Positions 39,891 to 50,586 of a stretch of DNA of 64,000 nt are shown here, in pieces. Source of the stretch: Geosiphon pyriformis. Taxonomy: Eukaryota > Glomeromycota > Glomeromycetes > Archaeosporales > Geosiphonaceae. The stretch's first letter is position 1; the number at the start of each line of letters is the position of its first letter. Below the pieces are notes generated by a model. It saw only the letters and a list, made by a program, of their open reading frames with translations. It was not told where the DNA came from and searched no databases. Position numbers and translations under genes: made by a program. The DNA lies in assembly GCA_016748015.1 (NCBI GenBank), contig JAAOMT010000439.1:1-64000 (forward strand). The letters run 5' to 3'.

Positions 39891-42430
39891 TTTGTAAAAA
39901 AAAATAAAAAAATCAAATTTTGTGTAGATTATTGTTAATTTAATAATATAATAATTGAAAATATATACTCTTTATCAAAAATTAACAATGTATTAAATGT
40001 CTTAAGAAAAGCCAAATTTTTTTTAACTTTAAACTTAAAAAACAGATACTAACAAGTTAAAATAAATTCAAAAGACTAATCCAAAACAGTTTTTATCACT
40101 CAAGAAAGAAACTACAAATTTAATATAATGTTTTTCAAACTCAAAAATACATCAACAATATTCCAGCAACTTATAGATATTGTATATAAAAACTTTTATA
40201 ATAATTAGTAGTCATTTATTTAAATAATATTAATGTCTATTTCCTAACTTTTGAAGCTTATCTTATATACTTGTAAAAAGTTTTTTAATGATTACAGAAA
40301 GCAGAATTGAAATTAAACATCAAAAAATGCTACTTTAGAAAAACAAACTTAATTTTTCTTAAATATATTGTTAGCAAAAATAAAGTTCAATTCAATTCAA
40401 AAACAATTAGTGCTATTAAAAATTTCAAAATTTTCCAAAATACTATAAAATTAAGAGAATTTATAAGATTAATCTCTTATTATCAAAAATTTATTAAAAA
40501 ATTCTCTGAAATTGCCAAACTACTTAATTATTTGATCAATAAAAATATCAAATATCAATAGACATTAGTTCAACAAAAAACATTTGACACATTCAAAAAA
40601 AGACTTATAACTGTCTTAATTCTTGCTTATTTAGATTTTAACAAATGGTTCTAACTAGTTACTAATGCTTTATATATTACTTTTGGTACCATTTTATTAT
40701 AATTGAATAATAATAACAATAAACAAGTTATTATTTATATTAACAAAACACTTAAATCCATTGAAACAAAATATGGCTTAACTAAACTAGAAATAACAGC
40801 TATTATATGAGCTCTTAAATATTTTCAACAGTATTTACAAAGAAAAAAAAAATTTGATATTATCACTAATAATATTAGCTTTAAATAGTTTAACAAAAAA
40901 AGTTTCAAATTCAATACCAAACAATTTTAATAGACTGATTTTCTTACTAATTACAAATATATTATCTATTATAAACCAAGAAAATTACACATTAATATTA
41001 ATAGTTTTTTAATAATGAGAAAAGATTAATACTAATACTAACTTTATCATAATTTATCAACTCTATAATAACAAAACAACCAATAAACAATAAATTTTGA
41101 AAACTATAATAATATCAAAAATTATTTGGAAATTCTTATCATGTCAAAAAATTAGTCTCTAATTAAAAAATATTACTTTTATAATAACAAAATTTATTAC
41201 CAAAATCATAAAAACTTAACCAATTTATTCAGATTAGTTCAAAAAAATAAAAAAAAACCATTTTTTACAACATATACACAGATCTATTTTTAGCATATTT
41301 AGAAAAAAATAATATAATTCAAAGAATACTTGAACATTATTTTTGGTCTTACATACAAAAAAACATTTAATAATATGTAAAATTATGTAGTAGTTGTTAA
41401 AAAAAGAAGGAATTCTCTTTACAGAATCTTTAAATTCAATCAAAGTTAGACAATTTTTTAACAAAGTTGGTATTAATTTAATCAAACCATTATTTATTAC
41501 AACCCAAGAAAATTATTACATTGTAGTTGTAATAAATTATCTTACCAAATAGCCCAAAGCCAAAGTTATTTAAAGAGCAATGCAAAATTAATAGCAAATT
41601 TTATCTACAAAAATATTATTTGTAGACATAAATGTTCAATTAAATTTTTATTTAATTAAAAAACACACTTTGTAAACAATTTGATACAAGAAATTTGTAA
41701 ATAGTTTAATATTAAAAGACTACTATTATTATTTTATTATTTATAAACAAATGGATTTATAGAACAATTTAATTAAATACTATGTAAATCATTGGCCAAA
41801 GTTTCAACCAATTTTGAACAGAAATAAAATATCTTTATTCTATTAGTGTTACTAGTTTATAGAACACTAAAACAAGATATCACAAAATACAAACTATTTG
41901 ATTTTACTTATAAGAAAACAACAATATTACCAATTAATTTTACAGTAGAAATATATTCAGTACAACTAATTATAGAAGAAAACTTTCAAAAAATATTTCA
42001 ATAAAGAACCTATATTCTTCTTAGTACATTAGAAAGAAAATAACAAATTGTAGCCACTTATATTGAATATTTTCAAGCTTAATAAAAAAAATAACATGAT
42101 AATAAATTTCTATTAGCCACCAATAAATTCAAAGTTAGAAATAAAGTTTTTTTACACAAAACTAAGCCCAAAAAACAATAAAGTAAAAAATTTGATCATA
42201 AATAAAATAGATCATTTTATATTGATAAAATTCTAGACAATGAATTATATAAGTTAAGATTTGATAACAAAATTTTAACAAAAATTACACATAAAAATTA
42301 ATTAAAATACTATTACTTTAAAACCAATTCTAAATTATTAATTCCACAAATTAGTATATATTTTTCTTTAATTAATTCTAAAAATATTTCCCAAAATTTA
42401 GAACCAATAGTTGTAATACAATAACAACCA
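39890..42430 (+). mobile_element. Decayed Ty3/gypsy pol (reverse transcriptase, RNase H, integrase)
   Basis: Conceptual translation with many stops follows Ty3 pol. Reverse transcriptase begins with a KK-K-IKFCVDY motif at about 39905. The connection and RNase H part is at 40307-40900 (KLNIKKCYFRKTNLIFLKYI, KLREFIRLISYYQKFIKKFS, KYGLTKLEITAII). Integrase follows, with RTLKQDITKYKLFDFTYKK at about 41855, matching WTMKQDTTQATPFELVYDK of the young copy. It is opposite in strand to the integrase fragment just upstream, so this is a separate insertion or a rearrangement. No function remains. Confidence 0.75.
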
Positions 42431-45269
42431 AATCTAATCATTTAAATTATTTAATTATATTAGTAATTCTTTTTAAATAATACAGAAACATTAAACAAAA
42501 TAGGAAATAATTACCAGAAAATATCCAATTTTAAAAATATATAAAAACTATTATACTAAAAATAATTTTTTTTTATTCTTTTATTTTTACTAAATTTTAT
42601 ATTTTCTTTTTAATTTTATAATGCTTATTCTCTAAAACATTTAACAAATATTCTAAAAATTAATGTTAGCTTTAAAAACACTTTTTAACTTATTCATAAC
42701 AATTAATAAAAGTCAAATTAATTATATTTAAAAAAAAGTTACAGTCTCAATAATAAATAATTCTTAGAATTATCACTTTTATAAAAAAAAAACAAGCAAT
42801 TATTTTGAAAATTACTTATCAGAACTTTTGAAACAAGCTTTAAAAAATACCTATTGTTTACTCTTATTGATCTTTTTCTGAATATTACAATATAACAAAA
42901 ACTTTAAATATGTTTTAACAAAAACAGTAAATATATTTCTATTTATTAATACTTTTAAATTGGAAAATTACTTTATCAACAAAAACTGGAACTTCAAACA
43001 ACCAATCTTACTTTCAAAGCTATACAAAAACAAATTTACAATAAATTTAAGACAATAACTAGACCAACAAATACTTACTACAAATTTAGAGCAGCTTTTA
43101 GATTTTATGACTTGTTCAATACTTACAAAAACATTTTACAAAATCCAATACTTTAACTAATAAAATACAATATATTGGCAAGTTTATAGAACTGAAATTT
43201 TAATAATTTTCAGACCAAATTACTTCAATAATACTAAATTGCTATCTAGAAATTACAGATAGTACTTAGATTTTAATAAAGCTTAATTTTAAGAAAAAAA
43301 TTATGTTATCAGTAAAATTTTAGCCATTAATTAACATGAATTATTCTTATAATTTATATTATTAATTAATATATTATCATTGTTTCAATTATTACTTATT
43401 ATTTAATCAAATTATCAAATATTACTATTTAATTAATAATTTGATTTATATAATACACAAATTATAATGATCAGATTATACAATATACTAAACTCTATAA
43501 CATTTAAAAATTTGTCGAAATTTGCAAAAATTTATGAAATATTTTAATAGTTTACCAAAATTATTTATAGTTTATAAAAATAATTTGTAGTTTGTCAAAA
43601 TATATCTTTAATTTATTAAAATTATAGCAAAGAAAAAGTTTAAGTTCATAAACTAATATTACAACAAATTATATAAAAAGAAAAGTTTTTCTTTTTAAAA
43701 AAATATATTTTACTTCAGAACTATTAATCTTAATTCGAATCAATTAACTTTTACATATTTTTATAACAAATAATAAACATTAAATACTTTAAAAACTAAA
43801 ATTTTTAAATTATTTACACTTAAAATTTTCCAAATTCTAATTAATATTTTAAAATTAATCAGCTACCAATTTCAATAATTTGTTAATAATTTCAAGTCTA
43901 AACAGAAAATAATTCTCTTAACAAAATTTTTTTTTTTTATATTTTTTATATTTTTTTATATTTTTTATTATTATTATTAAGATAGCTTACAGATAAAATT
44001 CTTATAAAAGAGTTAATTTTTATAGCAAAGTAACTACATATTTTAATAAGCTTTTAAATAAGTATTTTTTAAAAAAGAGTTAATTTTCACTGTAAAATAA
44101 CTATACAAATAATTAACATAGAATTGGTCATTTTATTTATAAGTCTAATAGTTTAAATTATAGGAAATAATTTGAAAATAAATTCAGTTATTGGAGGTTC
44201 AACAGCTTTTAGTAATAATAAATTTACAGCAAAATAATATTAACAATATTTAAAAAAAGAAACTAAAAACTTCTAATAACAATATTAAAATATATATTAA
44301 AGTTTTTGTATTTTTAATTTTTAATTTTTTTTTATTTTTGGTTGTTTTTACTGTTACTGTTATTAATTTTATAATTGGTTTTAGATTAGATTTTATAAAA
44401 TCTTGAATTTTTTAATTTGACTATATTAATTAAGTTTGTTATTAAGCTAATTATTTTTTTTGGTTTTAAATAATCAAATATATATAAATATAAAAACCAA
44501 TTTGGTTTAAATAAATAATAATATTTCAAGTTTTGCTAATATTTTGGCTGATTTATTTAAAAACTTTGTTTTTTTTAAAGCTAAATTGAATTTTAATTTA
44601 TTTAATAATATTATAACAAAAATTGTAATCTATTTTTTTAAATAAATTAATTTTTAAATATATTATATTTTTATAATAAATAAGTTTTCTAATTTTAAAA
44701 ATAATTTAAATAAAACTAGATTATTTTTAAGTAAATTTATTTTTAATAATTATAATTTAAATAGTTATATTATTAAATTACATGAATTAAGTTTATTTTT
44801 AGCTTTTTTTATTGCTTAAAACATAATTTGATTATATATTAAACTTAATTTATATATAATTAGCCAATTAAATTAATTAAACTATTTTATATTACAGTTG
44901 TAAACTTATTAACTTTAAAATAATTTGTTTAAGTTTTTTTTATGTTAAATACTATTTATAATAATTTATACTTATTTATAATATTTAAATATTTTTATTA
45001 TATGTGGTATTTTTTACTGTTCTAATTATTATTGTTTTGTGTTTTATTTGGTAATTTTTAAAACTAATAACAATTGTTATTGTACTTTTTAATTGTGTTT
45101 TTATTTAATAATTATAAAAATAAATTATTTATTTTAATTAAAAAAAAAGATAACAAATAATTTTTATTTACAAATATTAAATACTTAAAAATAAAAAAAA
45201 TATATTTAATATATTTAAAATTTGATTATATAAATAACAATTTTCTTATTTTTTTTTATTAACAATTTA
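42431..45269. repeat. AT-rich decayed repeat DNA
   Basis: About 2.8 kb with no frame. The first ~900 nt may be the region between integrase and 3' LTR of the decayed Ty3 element. At 43500-43620 there are short, imperfect repeats around AATTTGT-AAA and TAGTTTA-AAA. Positions 44330-44480 match the repeat at 18060-18240. No gene is seen. Confidence 0.45.
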
Positions 45270-45271
45270 TT

Positions 45272-45361
45272 GAGTGAAGCCCAACTGCTTATAGTTAAAA
45301 AACTTTGCTTATATAATTAATAAAAAATAAAATTGCATTAAATAATAATTGGGTCTCACTC
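45272..45361. mobile_element. Small element bounded by two outward-facing LINE-type 3' termini
   Basis: The left edge GAGTGAAGCCCAAC and the right edge TTGGGTCTCACTC are imperfect inverted repeats about 90 nt apart. The right edge continues GTTAAATAAAATAAATA, the tail seen at LINE 3' ends. Read outward, each edge equals the terminal motif of the elements at 14.1 and 31.3 kb. It is either a miniature inverted-repeat element using the same termini or two LINE ends stacked tail to tail. Confidence 0.5.
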
Positions 45362-45643
45362 GTTAAATAAAATAAATAAAAAAATAAGATTTTTAACCAT
45401 AATAATTATTATAAAATTAAATTTTTTTAGTTTATTAAAAAAGATAAATGATATATTTATAAATTGTATTAAAATACTTAAGAATATAATTACAAAATTA
45501 AAGATATTAAAGATAACTTTGTTGCTGTAAAAATGGTTTGAATAGTGCATTGTTGTAAAGTAATTTTATTTGGCTCAGATGGCTGTATTAATAGACTAAA
45601 TAAAAAATAAGATAAATAGAAAGAAATCTTATTTTAAAACCCA

Positions 45644-47383
45644 ATGGATCCTACAGCTGCTGAAGGCTCTCCTAAATCTCTTAGTGTTGCAGCCATTTCG
45701 ACAAAACAAAAAAGACCAATCGCTTTTGGCTCTGGAAGTGCCTCTAAATCCATTCCAACAACAGATTTAAAGGGCAAGTCTCGAGCGACAGATCAAGCTT
45801 CAGAGCCAAAAACCTCCACTTCTATAAAACCAGATGCAGCTTTCTTTTCTAAAAGCAAAAAGATTTCTAAATCTTCCGTCGACCTTCATGCCAATTTTTC
45901 AAAGCAAAAAAATACTGCTAAACCCTCTGGGCTCACTCAATCCCCAAATGCAAAGCTGAAAACTACTACAAAACCTCCAGCCGCCAATCAAGCGAATAAT
46001 TCAAACTCGAAGGCTATTACTGCCAAATCTCCTACGGGCATTCCAGCTAATAATGCAAAGCCGAAAACTAATTCACCTAAAACTGCCATGGGGACTCAAA
46101 GCAATACCAGGCCTAAAAACAATCCTGTTAAACTACCCAATAAACTTAGCGATCCTAAAACTATATCGCCCTCTGTCAAAAAACCTCCCTTCAATGCAAC
46201 CACAAGCAAAATAAATCCGCCTGTTGCTGGAGTTAAACGTCCGGTTGAGGATGAACTGCAGCCCATAGTGGAAGACGAACCACCTCGATCTCCCAAACCT
46301 TTTGTAATTAATGATCCTGATGTGATTCAAATTATGCCGGTTTTTATTACTGGCGAACTCTCACGAAAAGTCAATTTATTACAATTTCCGGTTCGTCCGA
46401 ACAAACATCCCTATGTTAATGATGAACAATCAGTTAACGCCCGCTTAAAACCAAAATCTCGAAGGTTGGAAATTGACATTCCTATCAACACCAATCGTGC
46501 ATATTACAATTTAGAAAGAGCTCGTGAACTTGCTTTGGGGACAAACGAGAAAAAGGCGAAAACAATATATGATGAAGATGATGACACTGATAGGGAGAAA
46601 TTAGAATGGCAGACATTTCAATCTACTATTGTACCAGCTAGAGCAAGATATATGGTTGGCTATGTGAAAAATGGTAAACGAACCCTATTCTTGAATTCCC
46701 AGTTGATTAATTTATTAACACTTTTTCTCTTAAGGTGCCTTTCACATGACTCCCATTCAAAATACATATCAACTTCGTCCTGCTCTAAAGTATTTGGATA
46801 AAATCGATGAAAAACAAAAAGCTGCTAGAAAGAGGACTAGCGAGGAGGAGCCTCTCATGGACGATGATGTCGATGAATCCGAACCAAAAAAGAGTTTTGG
46901 AAGGGCCCCTCGAAATTCCAAAAGGGCAAAGGCAGTTCAGGTTGCTGCAAAATATTACTTTCTCGCATAATGAAATCCTGATTTAAAACCATGATTCGCT
47001 TGTGATTAGGTCACCGCCATGAATGTAGATCAAGACCCAGCAACCTTGCGTCAAAATGTGTACTCACTGTCTGAAAGAGAAGCTGATGAAGAATCATGGA
47101 TGAAGTTAAACTATTCAATTTGGAAGGTGAATATTTTCTCAAAGATTTTTTTGTTGATTTCAAAAACACGTCACTTAATCAACACTAATTTTGGTTCTAG
47201 ACGCCTAAATCCGCTAGTTTATATGAACAAATAGCAGCCAATAGAAGCAAATATCCGAAATTGACGCCTAAACCTACACAGAAAAAAGCTTATCTCAAAG
47301 CCATTAGTCCTCCAAAGCCAGAGCTTTCGACCTCTGGGCCCTCGAAAGAAGATGAGGAAGATGAAGATGATTTATATTTTTAA
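45644..47383 (+). CDS. RPC5: RNA polymerase III subunit RPC5 (POLR3E/Rpc37 family)
   Basis: Subunit of the Pol III TFIIF-like heterodimer (RPC4/RPC5) needed for tRNA and 5S initiation and termination. Exons 45644..46673, 46735..46940, 47010..47126 and 47201..47383 give 511 residues. Residues 1-215 are a Lys/Ser/Pro/Asn-rich, repetitive N-terminal extension, probably disordered and basic. The conserved part begins NDPDVIQIMPVFITGELSRK, then LLQFPVRPNKHPY, ARLKPKSRRLEIDIPINTN, RARYMVGYVKNGAFHMTPIQ and YQLRPALKYLDKIDEKQK. After the next intron comes VTAMNVDQDPATLRQNVYSL and ADEESWMKLNYSIWK, the dimerisation-module tail. It ends with an acidic DEEDEDDLYF. The match is to the animal RPC5 N-terminal half; there is no long C-terminal extension. 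Confidence 0.88.
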
Positions 47384-49375
47384 GATAATATCTTGATGAG
47401 GATTTACAAGTCATTTGATTTGTTTTTGCTATTTCGTTCATAAGATATGGTTCAGAAATCTCCATAATAAATATATATGTTTGAAAAACTTAAGTCTCCA
47501 ATTACATTTTAAGTTTACAAATTCAGTTTGCGAAAGAAAAGGTTTGAGGCTCTAATTTTATTCAAAAATCGTCTATCACTTAAAAAACTCCCAGATCTAA
47601 CAATAACCTCATTGATAATTTCCACTATTAAGATATCTTTTTACGATAAACCTTGATTGATGATGCCCCAACTAGCCGCTCATTTATTTCTTGGAATTTG
47701 GAAATGCGTGGTTCGATAACCTATGAAATCAAGGTGAGAATATTTAATAGACTGAATTTCCCAAGAGCAAAGTTCAAAGTGCCCTAAAAATTTTCAGTAA
47801 AATGGTATTGAAGGAGGAAGCGTCACAAAGCTCCCCCAAACCCCGCTGAAAGTTGATGTCATTCTGATCATTTTCAAAATTCAGACCAAACCTAAATATA
47901 AAATGTTGGATAAGCTCTCAGTATGGACGAAGGTTCAAATGTAAGACTTAAATGACTTATGAGGAATAAGAGTTGGTATTCAGATCTCATTGTAATGATT
48001 TAATTTTCAGAGATATATGTGAACGCCCATTTATTTGCACTTATTGGAATCATCTAATGAGTCACATTCAATCCTCCAAGTTGGATACACTCCATGCATC
48101 CTTGGCATGATGCTTACAGGAACAGCAATTGGCAAATTTCTCACGAGTTTCGAGCAGCAATAGAGCGACGCAACTTTTAACATTTTTTGAATGACCATAT
48201 AATTAAAAATTGCAAAATGGATCGTTGTCCAAAACAAACTAAGTAATCAGTTTAACAGATATCCTAACATTGTTATTCTGTTGGAAGGCAACTACATTGG
48301 GCAAGGTGATTTCTACCTATAACGAATTAGGCCATTATCAAAGTTGTTGTCGAGCGAGCAGTTTTTCAATCTTCAACAGGTAGTTAAAATGATCATATAT
48401 TGCAAGGTTTGGACATCGCAAAGATTTCTGCTATACTCGATAAAACTTTCCAAGTAACCCAACGATAGGCAAACCCCAGGAAGTGACGGACATTATTTTG
48501 GCAAAATTTAAGATCAAAAAACAAAATGACATTCAAATGACACCCGAAATTTGAACCTGAAGAGAGAAGTGAGAACAAAAAAGGAGAGACAAAAAACAGC
48601 GAACAGACCTCACATTTCTATACTGGTCTCTCTTCTCGCATTTTTTTAAATCCATCGAATTAGTCTTCATATCTACTAGAGTGCTCTTTCGTCTTGATAT
48701 CCACTTTTCCAAAATATCTGGCTAAAAAAATCGTCGGTATCAACAATTTGAAAATATCATTTTATCCACTTCAACCGTTTATAATCATGCGATCTGTTCC
48801 ACGTTTCCACTTCCCTCATCTACTCTGAAGTCGACAATGCGAAGATGTCTCTATATAAAAAATTACATGGATCATTTCTGTCATTTGCTCTGCTTTTGTA
48901 CTCCCCTGCGTCACCTGCTGCTTTCCTGGTAAAAAAATCTTCCAACTTCTCCTAAGCTCGCAAAAGTTGGATTAAATCTGCATGTTCCCAGCTCAACATA
49001 AATATTTGGCCCAGTTTTGCAAAAAAAAAATCCCCACGGTTGTTCCAACAGTGGATATAAAGAAATGATGTTAAATGGAGACTAATTAACAACCTCCAGC
49101 GAACCTCAGGAGAATCCACATTATTCATCGACGATAAGGACTTGGAGAGCGGGCTCCAGTTCTGTAATTAGGACTAAATCCACGGATTGGTGGAGGGGAA
49201 GCGCCACGTGGATCTTTATATTTAGATATTTCGTTAAACCTATATTCGAGAGTACATGTATTATGGAAGATAAAAACCTAACTTACATGTATCGTTAGCG
49301 CGTCTACCAATTTACAAGAAAGGTTAATGAACAAGTAATTGGAATCAAGAAAGGAATCTTCAATAAAAATATATT
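47384..49375. other. Long gap, possible gene remnant near 47.64-48.00 kb
   Basis: No intact gene. On the plus strand 47660-47740 reads DDAPTSRSFISWNLEMRGSI then TYEIK with a donor-like site, the style of an arrestin- or Vps26-like beta-sandwich, but the frame breaks soon after the next acceptor. I would call it a pseudogene fragment of unknown origin at best. Positions 48260-49300 have near-genic base composition (48.9-49.2 kb is relatively GC-rich), without recognisable coding or RNA structure. Confidence 0.35.
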
Positions 49376-50284
49376 TTACCCATAATCGCCCACAGTGTGT
49401 TTGTCACGACGATGTTGGTCCTTTTTATTCAAGCCAATATCCCTTTGAAGGGCGATGTTTGAGTCAAAATTTTATTAAAAGATTACCAAAAATCAGCAAT
49501 TCAAAATTATATACCAGTCCAACTTCAATCTACGACCTTCGACGCTAAAACCATTATATTTGTCATATGCGTCTTCAGCGTCTCTCCGATCTTCAAATTC
49601 AACAAACGCGAAACTATGGAAGATATCCATGTTTAATTGCTGTGAGGCAAGAAACGAAAGATGGCTAAAGACAGATGGGTTTATAAATTTACCCTTTGTT
49701 TCTTCCAGTGTAATGATCAAGTTGAACAGTAACTTTTCTGAGACGTCCATAACGTTCAAACATATCAGCAACGTCTTGTTCACGGAAGGCGTATGGAAGA
49801 TTTCCTACATACAAGGTAGTTGAATCACGTCTATCTTTGTCAGAGCCACTAGAATATCCGAAAATAGTTAGGGAAAATGCAGAAGACTATTTTTAACATT
49901 TGAATTTATGTCACTTCCTCACCGCTCTACAGGTTTACTCCTCCTAGGAGGACCTCGTCTTTCAGAGCCATAAGAAGGATAATCACGATACCCCCTATTA
50001 TCTTTATAACCACCACGTGTATAACCACGTTCATATTTTTCTTCCCTGTTGTATCTATCTTCTCTATACCTATCTTCCCTCCCATTTTTATAACCTTTTG
50101 GAGAGGGGCTTCTTCGGCGAGGTGAGTAGGAGGAACGACGGTACCCACTCCTTGGTGACATAGACCGATCTTTGCGTGAGTTATAGGTATGATTATTACT
50201 AGAAGTTGGGGGTTCAGCATGTTGCGAAGAAGCTGGTGGAAGTGGGGACTCTGAATGGGAAGCAGCTCCGTTTGCGGGATCCAT
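49376..50284 (-). CDS. Tra2-like SR splicing factor with one RRM
   Basis: Predicted sequence-specific pre-mRNA splicing regulator. Three coding regions were found before the final exon: an N-terminal exon (about 50284-49920), the first RRM half (about 49855-49700) and the second RRM half (about 49640-49513). The last exon ends at 49376. The N-terminus is Ser/Pro/Arg-rich (SGYRRSSYSPRRRSPSPK), then Arg/Tyr/Gly/Asp-rich (DRYREDRYNREEKYERGY). The RRM has RNP2 LYVGNLPYA, then REQDVADMFERYGRLRKVTV, and RNP1 FAFVEFEDRRDAEDAYDKY, ending with EGRRLKLDWDIGLNKKDQ. RNP1 is split by an intron directly before FAFVEF. The short tail HRRDKHTVGDYG replaces a second RS domain. The PPR gene upstream is divergent (302 nt apart). 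Confidence 0.85.
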
Positions 50285-50586
50285 GGTGAATACTAAAGAT
50301 GTTTAACAACCAAGTTAAAAAGTTTTCGTTTTTGGCCCTTAAAAATATTTTTTATTTATCCCAACGGACAGTAACGTTATATCCGTTATATCCCGCTACT
50401 GCGTTTCAGATTACTTCAGCTTATAATATATGCTGTCAGCTGACTTTCTGTAACACTTCAAAATGACCCAATGAACCATCATTTGTCAAAAACATGAAAA
50501 ATAAAAAATGTTTAAATTTAAATTTATTGTTAATATATTATTAAGGTTAATTTTACAGAATATTCAAAAGCTGATTTGTTATAAAT

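Noticed and set aside
45272-45361. A classical DNA transposon (MITE) with its own target duplication
   Set aside because: No clear short duplication flanks it, and both edges match LINE 3' termini, so a LINE-related origin is preferred.
48880-49320. A tRNA or small RNA gene in the relatively GC-rich patch
   Set aside because: I could not fold a cloverleaf or find A/B boxes with a T-run terminator. No other RNA family was recognisable.
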